Shown here: piece by piece, positions 16,122 to 23,386 of the stretch
Numbering within the stretch: the first letter of the stretch is position 1
Layout: each line of letters opens with the position of its first letter
IMG/VR virus record: IMGVR_UViG_3300043567_000087
Coordinates: 1-32,890 of that record
Direction: 5' to 3' (one strand)
Source of the DNA: a virus
DNA: 32,890 nucleotides
The notes under the pieces: model-generated
Seen by the model: the letters and a program-made list of their open reading frames with translations, nothing else
Databases searched by the model: none
Told to the model about the DNA's origin: nothing
Program-made: the position numbers and the translations under genes

Positions 16122-17519
16122 TTAAATTGTAGGTAATGTTATTGGTTGTGGTTGAAACTCCCCTAAAGCTTGTGTTCCATTATCTATTTCAGAATCAATC
16201 TGTTCTAATGTAGTATCATCTTCAATAACAGTTCTAGCTATTTGTTTATCAATCTCTTTAGCAAATGTAGCTGATTTAATATTACTTGCTTTAGCTTGTT
16301 GTAATAATTCTAAGTCAGTTGCCCAATCTCTAATGTCAAATGATTCAGGGTATTCAATCTCTCCATCAAATACAGTCTCTTGCCAATCAGCAAATAGTCT
16401 CCAAATTTGTTCTTCAGCAAGTTCCATTAGTTTAGATTTCTCAGATAGTCTTGCATTTAATAATTCAAATTCAGTTCTTAAAGCAATACCAGATTGTACT
16501 CTCTCAGCAGTTGCTCTTAAAGTTCCTACATGAGTTAAACGATTTATTGCTTCTACTTTGTGATTAATTGAAGCTAATACACCATCAAGATTGCTACCAC
16601 TTGGTTGTAAGATATATGGTTTTAAATTAGCATCTAAGTTCTCAGGTATTTCTATAATAGAACCTGCACCAGCACCTGCATCAGTATCTTTTGTTTTAAC
16701 TAATGATGGGTGGTTAGATAGTCTAATGATTTGTTCAATCTCCGAAAATTCATTGTAAATTGCTTTTTGTAAATCTGCTACATCAGTTAAATCAGATACA
16801 CCTAGTCCTCTCATTGGACTTCTTTGATTGTATAAAATAACTGCTGGTATTTTCATTAAAGGATTTGGAAGTGAACTAATTAATTTAGGTTCGTCTCTGC
16901 TAGTTGAAGAAACAAATACACAATCAATTTTATCTAAATACCAAAGCTTATAGTATTCTCCTTCTGCTGTTTGTTCTTCTCTAATTTTTAAATAGTCTAA
17001 GTAATAATAACCAGCATCATTTCTTGTGTAGTGCCAATCAAGTACATTCTCAGGAGTGTAGATGTTTAGGTATGGTCTAATACCTTGATCTAGTTCTTCT
17101 GCTCTAGTCATTACGTTTGTAGATGGCTTATCCATAAGTAACCAAACATGACCATAAATAGAAGCGAATCTTTGTGCTTCTCTCATCAATGCGTTGAACG
17201 ATCTTCCTTCTAAGTCAGCATCATCTTTAAATTGCTCTACTGACATATCTTCAGTTAAAGAACCATATTCTCTTACCGGTTCAACTCTAAATAAAAATGA
17301 TGAGTAAATGTCTATGATGTTACGACAATGATTGTCTAATGGAGTGAAGTTAATTCTTTTATGGTATTCGTTTTCAAATTCTAATTGGTAAGGTTGTAGG
17401 AATTTTCCGTCTTGGTATTCTTTGCCACCTAAATATGATCTGATGAAGTATTCCCATCTTGGCATCATACCTTTGTAGTGTTGATGTTGGTTTTCTATAT
17501 CTTGTCTTGAGTATGCCAT
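16122..17519 (-). CDS. Portal protein (465 aa)
   Basis: A portal of the DUF4055-like kind: an N-terminal wing (MAYSRQDIENQHQHYKGMMP), 'HCRNIIDIYSSFLFRVEPVR', an alpha/beta domain with 'FASIYGHVWLLMDKPST', and the stem/clip helices with 'ATAERVQSGIALRTEFELLN' followed by 'EEQIWRLFADWQE'. Length and position between large terminase and MuF gene are normal. It forms the dodecameric DNA gate. It starts one base from the terminase stop. Confidence 0.88.
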   Translation of the reverse strand: MAYSRQDIENQHQHYKGMMPRWEYFIRSYLGGKEYQDGKFLQPYQLEFENEYHKRINFTPLDNHCRNIIDIYSSFLFRVEPVREYGSLTEDMSVEQFKDDADLEGRSFNALMREAQRFASIYGHVWLLMDKPSTNVMTRAEELDQGIRPYLNIYTPENVLDWHYTRNDAGYYYLDYLKIREEQTAEGEYYKLWYLDKIDCVFVSSTSRDEPKLISSLPNPLMKIPAVILYNQRSPMRGLGVSDLTDVADLQKAIYNEFSEIEQIIRLSNHPSLVKTKDTDAGAGAGSIIEIPENLDANLKPYILQPSGSNLDGVLASINHKVEAINRLTHVGTLRATAERVQSGIALRTEFELLNARLSEKSKLMELAEEQIWRLFADWQETVFDGEIEYPESFDIRDWATDLELLQQAKASNIKSATFAKEIDKQIARTVIEDDTTLEQIDSEIDNGTQALGEFQPQPITLPTI

Positions 17520-18751
17520 TATGAAAATCTTTTAGGTTGTGATTTAGGTAAGTTAGATGTTATCGGAAATAAATATTCTATTGCGTATCCTAGTGCGTCA
17601 GTCATGTGATCGTATCCGTTACCTTTTTCTGGTTGCGTTGTGTTTTCCTTATAAACCTGTTTCATTAACGAATTTATAAGTGTTTTACAAGAAGGATTAA
17701 TAAAAACACTTCTTTTACCCTCAAATGATTTTAGTTTGCTATTAACAGAGTTTATTCTGTCTCTTACTAAAGCATGAGTAGATTTACACTTAACATTTAA
17801 TCCAGCATTTTGCAATATAGTTAAATCAGTTCTGCCACCAGCAGAGGTTCTTCTTTGTCTTGAAGCTGGGTCAGGATAAACAATCATCTTTTGTTTAGGG
17901 TATCTACTTAATAGTTCATCAATAAATTCATCAGTATTAGAACTGTAAATAACTATCTCATCAAATACTTCTATAATGTTATTTTTAACATGAAATAAAC
18001 AAGCTGACATTGGCGAAATATTAAAGTCTAGTCCAATGTGTATTACTGCTTTGTTATCATACTTACATTCCTTAACATTTTCTTGTCTATCAAAATTGTA
18101 GTAAACAACTCCTGAGTAAGTTTCAAAACTAGCCATATATTCTTGTCTAAATGTTCTTTCATCTAAATCATTCATGGCTTGTTTAATTTCTTCTTCATCA
18201 ACTTGACCACCATCTAATGTAGTAAACTTAAATGATTTCCACTCAGGGTCAGAACCTAATCCTTTTTGATATATGTCATAAGACCAGTTACCATAACCTC
18301 TAGGTGTTCCTATAAACAATACGTTACCAGTAACGTGCTTGTCTGAGATTGTTGGTCTTAATACTTCATGCCAAGCTTCCTGTGGAATATCTGCATATTC
18401 GTCAAGCAATAAGAAGTCTAATCCTACTCCTCTTAAATTGTCTGGTGATTTATCTGCACCTTTTAAACTTATCTGACTACCATTCCTAAGCACTAAGGTT
18501 AGTTCTGTTTCATTAGCATATTTAATCCATCTTTTTTCAGTTGTAAGTCTTTTGATTTGTTTCCACATAATCTCCTTACTCATTCTGTAAGTAGGTGCTA
18601 CATAGAATATCTTTGAGTTAGGTTTTCTACTTGCGAATCTAAGTAGTTCGTACATAGCCAAATGTGTTTTGCCGAATCTTCTTCCAGTAATTAAAACTCT
18701 AAATCTATTTGGACAAGTGTATACAGCTAGTTGTGGTTCACTAAATGCCAT
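17519..18751 (-). CDS. terL: Terminase large subunit (410 aa)
   Basis: Packaging ATPase-nuclease. Walker A is GRRFGKT (23-29), the adenine/Walker region continues as IFYVAPTYRMSKE (48-60), Walker B is FLLLDEYAD (113-121, D117-E118), and the coupling motif is GTPRG (148-152). The nuclease half begins with IGLDFNISP (D242), then 'VYPDPASRQRRTSAGGRTD', then 'GYDHMTDALGYAIEYLF' with the last acidic metal ligand. Length is typical. It follows the two glycosyltransferase genes rather than terS directly, which is unusual. Confidence 0.93.
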   Translation of the reverse strand: MAFSEPQLAVYTCPNRFRVLITGRRFGKTHLAMYELLRFASRKPNSKIFYVAPTYRMSKEIMWKQIKRLTTEKRWIKYANETELTLVLRNGSQISLKGADKSPDNLRGVGLDFLLLDEYADIPQEAWHEVLRPTISDKHVTGNVLFIGTPRGYGNWSYDIYQKGLGSDPEWKSFKFTTLDGGQVDEEEIKQAMNDLDERTFRQEYMASFETYSGVVYYNFDRQENVKECKYDNKAVIHIGLDFNISPMSACLFHVKNNIIEVFDEIVIYSSNTDEFIDELLSRYPKQKMIVYPDPASRQRRTSAGGRTDLTILQNAGLNVKCKSTHALVRDRINSVNSKLKSFEGKRSVFINPSCKTLINSLMKQVYKENTTQPEKGNGYDHMTDALGYAIEYLFPITSNLPKSQPKRFS

Positions 18752-19286
18752 TGATAGTTCCTCTTAAAATTAATTTGCTTATAACTTCTTCTTCCAATTT
18801 AACATTATGGTTGTAACCTTTGTTAGTTCCAATGTGTTGCACTTCTTCCATTGTATATCTGTTCTTTGTTTTAAAAAAATCAAATCCAGTAATAGTTAGG
18901 TTACATTGACAATGAGTTGTTAGCCAATAGATAGAAACAAAACCAGTAGTTGGATTGTTGTAATTGTATAGCTTAGTCATTGTATTGTATTCTTCTTTGT
19001 TCCAAAACCAAGTTTTTTGTTTAAGTTTATCCGGCATACGATCTACTCTAGTTCCATCTCTATCAAAGTTTAATCTAACTATGTTTTGTATGCGTGGTAA
19101 TTCTTTTAATCTATTATGACCTTCGTTTACTAAGTTGTTAATCCATACATCACATGGACTGTCTTGTATTCCAAGATTCATTCTAACTATTGAATTGTAA
19201 TTGTCGTAATTAATATCAGCTAACTTCTCACCATTACCAATGAGTAAAACATTCTTGCCTTTAAAGTATGGATATGGATTAAACAT
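18741..19286 (-). CDS. Sialyltransferase-like (GT29-type) glycosyltransferase (181 aa)
   Basis: Shows the motif order of GT29-type sialyltransferases: an L-motif-like VLLIGNGEKLADINYDNYNS (13-32) with 'VRMNLGI', 'CDVWINN' (45-51), an S-motif-like NPTTGFVSIYWLTTHC (111-126) plus 'LTITGFDFF' (130-138), and a VS-like H160...E165 (GYNHNVKLEEEVI). It is shorter than cellular enzymes. GT29 enzymes transfer sialic or related nonulosonic acid from a CMP donor; the donor and acceptor here are unknown. It overlaps the preceding GT8-like gene by 8 bases and terL by 11, so the two glycosyltransferases are probably coupled. Confidence 0.7.
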   Translation of the reverse strand: MFNPYPYFKGKNVLLIGNGEKLADINYDNYNSIVRMNLGIQDSPCDVWINNLVNEGHNRLKELPRIQNIVRLNFDRDGTRVDRMPDKLKQKTWFWNKEEYNTMTKLYNYNNPTTGFVSIYWLTTHCQCNLTITGFDFFKTKNRYTMEEVQHIGTNKGYNHNVKLEEEVISKLILRGTINGI

Positions 19287-19845
19287 TTAATTTACTTCTA
19301 ATAATTTTTTTGCCTTCATCTCCAGTCCAATGAATAGTCTTAGCTATATCATTATTCTTACCTAATCTTAACCCATGATAATTGTCTGGTATTTTATTGA
19401 TCTTAAACTCATGTGCTACTTTGTTAAATGCTTCTTGATCTGATCGTTCTTGTCTCATCTCGCATCTATCAAACCATTTCTTTAAAACTTGTTTGTCTTT
19501 AATGCCGACTATTCCAGTTTGCCATCTATCAGTTCTAACTGCATGATCTTTGCTTATTAGGTAATCATCTGTGAGCATATCAAACAAATCAGATATATCT
19601 TCTTTAATTTCTATGTCGCAATCTAACCAAATGATTTTATCTGCTGGTACTTTTTCTATTGCCTTTGGTTTATAGAACCAAGTCCTGCCATCTGAACCAA
19701 GTAAGAATGAATTAGGATATTGTTTTAACATTCCAAAATTAGCTATGTATAATGGAATCTTAATATGCTTATGATAACCTTCTAAGAACCAATCTAAAAT
19801 GTCTATATAATCTTTGTCAGCACCAGTAACAAAAGCTTTTAACAT
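19279..19845 (-). CDS. GT8-like glycosyltransferase (188 aa)
   Basis: A GT-A fold enzyme. Features: N-terminal AFVTGADKDYIDILDWFLE, a DxD motif in IIWLDCDIEI (D75, D77) that binds the metal and sugar nucleotide, 'WQTGIVGI' (108-115), 'RSDQEAFNK' (134-142) and 'IHWTGDEGKK' (171-180), as in glycogenin/LgtC-like GT8 enzymes. The usual role is sugar transfer from a UDP-sugar to a saccharide or protein. In this phage it could glycosylate a virion protein, host envelope sugar or DNA; no base-modifying synthase is present, so DNA is less likely. It follows the coiled-coil gene without a gap. Confidence 0.75.
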   Translation of the reverse strand: MLKAFVTGADKDYIDILDWFLEGYHKHIKIPLYIANFGMLKQYPNSFLLGSDGRTWFYKPKAIEKVPADKIIWLDCDIEIKEDISDLFDMLTDDYLISKDHAVRTDRWQTGIVGIKDKQVLKKWFDRCEMRQERSDQEAFNKVAHEFKINKIPDNYHGLRLGKNNDIAKTIHWTGDEGKKIIRSKLNV

Positions 19846-20004
19846 TTAGTTTACTGACTTAAATGAGTTCTCCAAATCTTCTTCTAACTTTTTAATTATT
19901 AGATTTAATCTTTGTATTTCTTCTTGGTCAAGATCAGCTTGTTTCATTAAGTTGTATATCCTAACTTCTAAGTCATGGCTTCCTCGCATTTTTTTATCTA
20001 GCAT
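19846..20004 (-). CDS. Small coiled-coil protein (52 aa)
   Basis: Short helical protein: MLDKKMRGSHDLEVRIYNLM, then QADLDQEEIQRLNLIIKKLE, a clear heptad coiled coil. I take the ATG at 20004 because an AAGGA lies upstream of it; an ATG at 20028 (60 aa) is open but lacks a ribosome site. Its stop codon abuts the start of the GT8-like gene. Function unknown; a partner or dimeriser for the glycosyltransferases is only a guess. Confidence 0.6.
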   Translation of the reverse strand: MLDKKMRGSHDLEVRIYNLMKQADLDQEEIQRLNLIIKKLEEDLENSFKSVN

Positions 20005-20035
20005 CTTTGGTTTTGTCCTTTCACACATGATTGTT

Positions 20036-20356
20036 TCACTTCTTTTTGTTCTGGTATATTCGCAAATATCTTCTGCCTAAAGCTACTGCTTCTCGTTTAC
20101 TTTTTCCTCTATATCCCCATGCTTCAAGAGATAGTTTTAGTCTTGTTTTTTTACCACCTTTATACAACTGACCTCGTGAACTACCCATTCTAACTAAGAA
20201 CGAACCTTTGCGTCTATATTCACTAAGTCTATCTGGTCTTGTTTTTACTGGTGGTCTTAGGTTGCTACCAGTTGCCCTGTTATATCTTGCTCTACCAGAT
20301 GATGATAAACCACCTCTAGGATTTCTGTCTGAACTCATTAAACTAAACTTTTTCAT
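20036..20356 (-). CDS. Basic DUF6321-like protein (106 aa)
   Basis: Strongly basic, with the DUF6321 pattern: 'DRNPRGGLSSSGRARYNRAT' (10-29), 'KTRPDRLSEYRRKGSFLVRM' (38-57), and 'LKLSLEAWGYRGKSKREAVA' (73-92) then a basic tail. The family is common in marine phages and has no established function; the basic charge and size suit a nucleic-acid-binding or internal virion protein. An inner ATG (20338) gives MSSDRNPRG, closer to the usual family start. It is followed by the coiled-coil gene. Confidence 0.72.
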   Translation of the reverse strand: MKKFSLMSSDRNPRGGLSSSGRARYNRATGSNLRPPVKTRPDRLSEYRRKGSFLVRMGSSRGQLYKGGKKTRLKLSLEAWGYRGKSKREAVALGRRYLRIYQNKKK

Positions 20357-20510
20357 TTTTCTTTGTGTTAATTGTTATAGCTTTTGGTTTTCTAATAGTT
20401 AGGTTGTGTCTTTTCATAAGCAATAATACAGTACAGTTATTACAAGCTTTAATATGTTGCTCTAACTTGTTTGTTATTTCCTTCTTACAGAATACGCATT
20501 TACTTGCCAT
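20343..20510 (-). CDS. Zinc-ribbon mini-protein (55 aa)
   Basis: Begins MASKCVFCKKEITNKLEQHI, then KACNNCTVLLLMK. Two CxxC pairs (C5/C8 and C23/C26) spaced by 14 residues form a small zinc ribbon, followed by a basic tail (RHNLTIRKPKAITINTKKNE). It overlaps the small terminase gene by 11 bases and the DUF6321-like gene by 14. Such mini-proteins bind DNA, RNA or RNA polymerase in other phages; the target here is unknown. The gene is too short for a 60-codon cut-off but has a clear Cys pattern and tight packing between neighbours. Confidence 0.7.
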   Translation of the reverse strand: MASKCVFCKKEITNKLEQHIKACNNCTVLLLMKRHNLTIRKPKAITINTKKNEKV

Positions 20511-20901
20511 CTGTGATCTCCTTTAATTCTACAACTTCTTTTGGTTCTTCTATGATGTCATAGATTGGTAAAGGAATATTCTCATCTGTATTTTGTATCT
20601 TGTCTGTTTGCCCAAGATAAACCTTACCTAACCACATAGCCATAATACTGGAATTAAGCTTACTAGCAATATCAAATTGAGTTTTTCTTATGTTAAGTTT
20701 TGCAACATTAACCCCCTTCTCATATGAATCTAATGCTTCTTGATTTCTCCATAGAGTTTGCCTAGAACAACCTATGATATTTGCCACTTCGTCCTTCGTA
20801 CACATATAACTAGCTAAATCTTCTATTTGTTTCAAAACCTTAGGTGTGAATTCAAATGGTGGACGACCACCTTTGTCTATTACTTGTATGTCTTTATCCA
20901 T
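20500..20901 (-). CDS. terS: Terminase small subunit-like HTH protein (133 aa)
   Basis: N-terminal GGRPPFEFTPKVLKQIEDLA, then 'YMCTKDEVANIIGCSRQTLW' (33-52), a helix-turn-helix close to those of small terminase subunits, followed by 'KLNIRKTQFDIASKLNSSIM' and 'MWLGKVYLGQTDK', a pattern typical of phage TerS C-terminal oligomerisation regions. It would bind the packaging start and recruit the large subunit. Five genes (zinc ribbon, DUF6321-like, coiled coil and two glycosyltransferases) lie between it and terL, an unusual separation. An ATTAAC/GTTAAT inverted repeat (20902-20924) lies directly upstream of its start codon. Confidence 0.75.
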   Translation of the reverse strand: MDKDIQVIDKGGRPPFEFTPKVLKQIEDLASYMCTKDEVANIIGCSRQTLWRNQEALDSYEKGVNVAKLNIRKTQFDIASKLNSSIMAMWLGKVYLGQTDKIQNTDENIPLPIYDIIEEPKEVVELKEITDGK

Positions 20902-20934
20902 ATTAACCGACTATGTTCGTTAATTGGACTATTA

Positions 20935-21258
20935 TTATCTTTTAAGTGATTTGTAAAGAAACTCTAATAGATTCTGGTTTTGATAAAGTATATGGCACAT
21001 ACCATTAGCTAATGAATTACAAGTTATTTCTTCTGCTTTTGCCGGTAACTCTATTTTGTATTCGTCATGTAATAAATGGAATATCTCGTGAAGTAAGGTG
21101 TTAGTCATCTCAATAGAGTCTAGTGATTTGTCTATCGTCATAAGGTTTTTGCTTGTTTCAAACTCACCAAAAATGTTTTTCTTAGATGCTATCTCTTGGT
21201 CAATGTAATCTAACTTAATAAGTCTGCTTCCAAAGACTATCTCGTTAGGTAAACTCAT
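20935..21258 (-). CDS. Putative zincin metallopeptidase (107 aa)
   Basis: Contains LLHEIFHLLHDEY (55-67), an HExxH zinc motif (H57, E58, H61), and a later 'AEEITCNSLANGM' (75-87) that could give the third ligand (E76 or E77), as in the small ImmA/IrrE-like gluzincins. At 107 residues it is close to a minimal catalytic domain with no regulator domain. Possible roles are cleavage of a host or phage regulator, or virion maturation. It overlaps the preceding basic mini-protein by four bases (ATGA). Confidence 0.72.
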   Translation of the reverse strand: MSLPNEIVFGSRLIKLDYIDQEIASKKNIFGEFETSKNLMTIDKSLDSIEMTNTLLHEIFHLLHDEYKIELPAKAEEITCNSLANGMCHILYQNQNLLEFLYKSLKR

Positions 21259-21428
21259 TTTCTTTTAAGCTTCTTTGCTATGTAAAGATTTTTAACAAAG
21301 CTAGATTTCTTACCAAACTTTTGACCTGCTGAACGTCTTGCAGTTTTATAAGCTTTTGTTTTGGTATTAAATGGTTTTGGTTTGCCGAGTCTTGCTGGTC
21401 TTGGTCTATCGTAAATGGCTTTTTTCAT
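21255..21428 (-). CDS. Basic mini-protein (57 aa)
   Basis: MKKAIYDRPRPARLGKPKPF, then TKTKAYKTARRSAGQKFGKK and a basic end (LYIAKKLKRK). The very high Lys/Arg and Pro content suggests nucleic acid or capsid interior binding. Its ATG overlaps the TGA of the mini-protein upstream and its own TGA overlaps the ATG of the zincin gene, so all three are likely translated as a unit. No family name is assigned. Confidence 0.7.
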   Translation of the reverse strand: MKKAIYDRPRPARLGKPKPFNTKTKAYKTARRSAGQKFGKKSSFVKNLYIAKKLKRK

Positions 21429-21544
21429 TTTTTTCCTTTTGGCATTTTTAATGGTTTGGCTTTATAAACTCTATAAGAACCTTTGGTCTTAACTTTGTTT
21501 GTATAAAGTTTGTTTAATGATGTAGATGTAGTTTCGTTTGCCAT
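21425..21544 (-). CDS. Basic mini-protein (39 aa)
   Basis: MANETTSTSLNKLYTNKVKT, then KGSYRVYKAKPLKMPKGKK. A Thr/Ser-rich head and a Lys-rich tail. The ATG overlaps the stop of the lysin gene (TAATG) and its TGA overlaps the start of the next mini-protein (ATGA). This coupling is the main evidence for coding. Function unknown. Confidence 0.65.
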   Translation of the reverse strand: MANETTSTSLNKLYTNKVKTKGSYRVYKAKPLKMPKGKK

Positions 21545-22161
21545 TAAATTTTATCCTTAATCTTGTTAATCATTCTAACTATCTCTATTCGGTACGTTTG
21601 TGAAGTAGAATAGTTGCCCAATGTTTCTGCTAATTTAATAGGGTCTTTTGTTCTTTGTCTTAGATTTCTAAATTCAGAATAATGATGATTATTATTTAAT
21701 ATTTTAATGTAGTCTTTAGTTGATGCACATTTAGAATAATATGTTTTTATTCTCCAGTTAATAGATGCGTCTTGTTTTAATGGAAGTATTCCGTTTTTAG
21801 ACCAAACCCTAACTCCAAATAAAGCATTACCTTCCTTAGCAAACCTACTTGTTCCATAATCAGATTCTACAATGGCTTGTGCTATTATTAGTAATGCTGG
21901 TATTTGTTCCTGCTTGTTCAAATCAATATTAATGTAAGCTATACATTTTTTCATTGAGTCTATGAATTTGTCGCTGGAACTTGTGTCTATCTTGGGTTCG
22001 TAAAATGAACCTATTGCTTTGATATGCTTAATTGTTTCTTTCCTTATTTTCTCTTTGACTATTTGATTTGGAAAAAACGTGCCTACACAAAATACAGAAA
22101 ATAGGAATAAAACTATAATTATATAGTCATAAAGCTTCCCACTTAATAATTTGATATTCAT
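21544..22161 (-). CDS. Membrane-anchored glucosaminidase (Bax/FlgJ-like, GH73) lysin (205 aa)
   Basis: Residues 13-32 form one hydrophobic segment (YIIIVLFLFSVFCVGTFF) with no signal peptidase site, a probable signal-anchor. The catalytic domain has LIIAQAIVESDYGTSRFAKE (91-110), with catalytic E99, then 'GNALFGVRVW' (111-120), typical of Bax/FlgJ glucosaminidases that cleave the glycan strand. A C-terminal 'YSTSQTYRIEIVRMI' region is also family-like. It probably acts on peptidoglycan from the periplasmic face, either as a second lysin or as a lytic factor for lysis or entry. No Shine-Dalgarno is seen at its start; a hairpin lies just upstream. Confidence 0.82.
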   Translation of the reverse strand: MNIKLLSGKLYDYIIIVLFLFSVFCVGTFFPNQIVKEKIRKETIKHIKAIGSFYEPKIDTSSSDKFIDSMKKCIAYINIDLNKQEQIPALLIIAQAIVESDYGTSRFAKEGNALFGVRVWSKNGILPLKQDASINWRIKTYYSKCASTKDYIKILNNNHHYSEFRNLRQRTKDPIKLAETLGNYSTSQTYRIEIVRMINKIKDKI

Positions 22162-22170
22162 TATTTGTTT

Positions 22171-22216
22171 AGGTTATTGCGATAACCTTCCAGCTTTACA
22201 GCTTATCTAATTAGAT
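22171..22216 (-). promoter_or_regulatory. Cluster of inverted repeats upstream of the lysin gene
   Basis: The 54-bp gap holds AGGTTAT-TGCG-ATAACCT (22171-22188), a 7-bp stem with a 4-base loop ending 9 bases before the lysin start codon, and a 12-bp perfect palindrome ATCTAATTAGAT (22205-22216) overlapping the end of the acidic gene. The only purine-rich ribosome-like bases (GGAAGG) lie partly in the stem. This could control lysin translation. Confidence 0.45.
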
Positions 22217-22398
22217 TATTCTTCGTCAGAATCTTCGTCTTGTTCTGAATCTTCAAAATCATCATCTGAATCATTATCTAAATCAGAATCATCTTCTTCG
22301 TATTCATCAAGTGAAGCTTCTATTTTGTCCCTGATCTTAGCATTAAGATCATCAGCTTTATCTAAAAGCTTTAGGATTTGTTCTAGTGTTTTGTCCAT
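22216..22398 (-). CDS. Acidic small protein (60 aa)
   Basis: N-terminal helix (MDKTLEQILKLLDKADDLNA), then a tail of almost only Asp, Glu and Ser (about residues 33-60). Such acidic tails mimic DNA or bind cations and basic proteins. It is the first gene after the proposed late promoter. Candidates are a DNA-mimic anti-defence or host-takeover protein, or a partner for the basic mini-proteins encoded further along; none is shown by the sequence. Confidence 0.65.
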   Translation of the reverse strand: MDKTLEQILKLLDKADDLNAKIRDKIEASLDEYEEDDSDLDNDSDDDFEDSEQDEDSDEE

Positions 22399-22472
22399 AA
22401 CTACATTCTCCGATTAGTTAATGCCGAATCATTAAATTTATTTATGGGATATGTAAATATATAATTTTTAAA

Positions 22473-22493
22473 GGGGGTAATGTTTCAACCCCC
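22473..22493 (-). terminator. GC-rich leader hairpin (GGGGGT/ACCCCC)
   Basis: On the minus strand GGGGGT-TGAAACATT-ACCCCC is followed by TTTAAAAATT. This resembles a weak intrinsic terminator. If the promoter at 22515-22542 is used, the hairpin occupies about +15 to +35 of the late transcript, so it may be an attenuator or an antitermination-type leader. It also sits where the replication block would end. Confidence 0.5.
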
Positions 22494-22514
22494 AAACCTA
22501 TATAGTTAAATGGT

Positions 22515-22542
22515 ATTATAAAGATTAGTTCTTTAATTTCAA
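22515..22542 (-). promoter_or_regulatory. Strong sigma70-like promoter for the late operon
   Basis: On the minus strand TTGAAA (22537-22542) and a perfect TATAAT (22515-22520) are separated by 16 bp. The -35 hexamer overlaps the stop codon of the replication initiator gene. Transcription would begin near 22508 and run leftwards through the acidic protein, lysin, terminase, head and tail genes. It is one of the best matches to the consensus in the window. Confidence 0.65.
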
Positions 22543-23114
22543 GAGTTTAATCTACGCAAAACGTATTTCTCTAAATCTTCAGCATCAAGTCGTTCTTTAG
22601 CAATTTCCCATTCGTTCTTATCTTTAGGTTTTTTAATGATTTTAGTTTTCAAGTCTTGCAATAGTGGTATCTGTATTTTCTTAGGTTTATTAGTCATACT
22701 GCTAAGACTTATCTTATTTTTTACTATACTAGTAGTATTAGTAGTATTAGTTGTTCTTCTGTGCGTGGTTTCTTGTTTGGGTTCAGTTGGCAAATCTTGA
22801 TATTTGCTATATTTTACAATGCTAAATACACTTAATCGTTTGTGCAAAGTTTGTGTGATGTTTTTAGATGATTTTAGATTTTTAATAATAGTTCTAATCT
22901 TATTGACAGTTGTATCAAATTTTTTAGCTAAATCCCTGTAAGCTATTGAAACATCACCTCTATTTAAAATTATAGTTTTTTTTCTATATGTAACCTTGCT
23001 TGGTTGATAAGAAGCCATAGATAATAAATACATAAATACAGCAACTTCCATTTGGTTCTTAAAATCTGTTGAAGTATAAATCTTCCTGTGTAAAGCTATC
23101 CAACCATTTTTCAT
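22539..23114 (-). CDS. Replication initiation protein, winged-helix / DnaD-like N-terminal domain (191 aa)
   Basis: MKNGWIALHRKIYTSTDFKN with 'EVAVFMYLLSMASYQPSKVT' and 'RGDVSIAYRDLAKKFDTTVN' then 'RTIIKNLKSS' is the typical N-terminal winged helix of phage replisome organiser proteins (lambda O-like and DnaD-like). Residues 120-190 are a Thr/Asn-rich linker and a basic C-terminal tail (LKTKIIKKPKDKNEWEIAKE) that could contact the helicase or helicase loader. The phage encodes no helicase or polymerase, so it would recruit those of the host. It ends inside the late promoter. Confidence 0.78.
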   Translation of the reverse strand: MKNGWIALHRKIYTSTDFKNQMEVAVFMYLLSMASYQPSKVTYRKKTIILNRGDVSIAYRDLAKKFDTTVNKIRTIIKNLKSSKNITQTLHKRLSVFSIVKYSKYQDLPTEPKQETTHRRTTNTTNTTSIVKNKISLSSMTNKPKKIQIPLLQDLKTKIIKKPKDKNEWEIAKERLDAEDLEKYVLRRLNS

Positions 23115-23386
23115 TTAACTTCTGCCTTTACTAAATCTATAATCTTATTTGTAAAAGATTTTAAACCATTTTTGTTGCAGTCTTTAACACTTGCGTAAAT
23201 TGTAAACCAAGATTTGTTATAAGCTTTGCCTATTTCATTATAAGATAATTCTGTAATTGATCTTATTACTGCTAGGCAAACTTTGTTATGTGGAACTTCA
23301 TAGAAGTTTATGTCTTTGTAAAGTTTATGATTGCAAAGAACTTTTTTTGTTATTTCGGATATGTTCTTTATAGTTAAGTTTTCCAT
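23111..23386 (-). CDS. DnaA domain IV-like DNA-binding protein (91 aa)
   Basis: Residues 37-68 (KVCLAVIRSITELSYNEIGK, then AYNKSWFTIYASVKDC) follow the DnaA C-terminal domain pattern of 'R.L..LS..EIG..FG...HTTV..A...I', although the DHT triad is replaced by WFT. No AAA+ domain is present. It probably binds DnaA-box-like DNA and could mimic, recruit or block host DnaA. A DnaA box lies in the control region at 23988-23996. I chose the ATG at 23386, which has AGGAAGG upstream; a GTG at 23395 is part of that ribosome site. It overlaps the upstream HNH gene by 62 bases and the downstream initiator gene by four. Confidence 0.7.
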   Translation of the reverse strand: MENLTIKNISEITKKVLCNHKLYKDINFYEVPHNKVCLAVIRSITELSYNEIGKAYNKSWFTIYASVKDCNKNGLKSFTNKIIDLVKAEVK

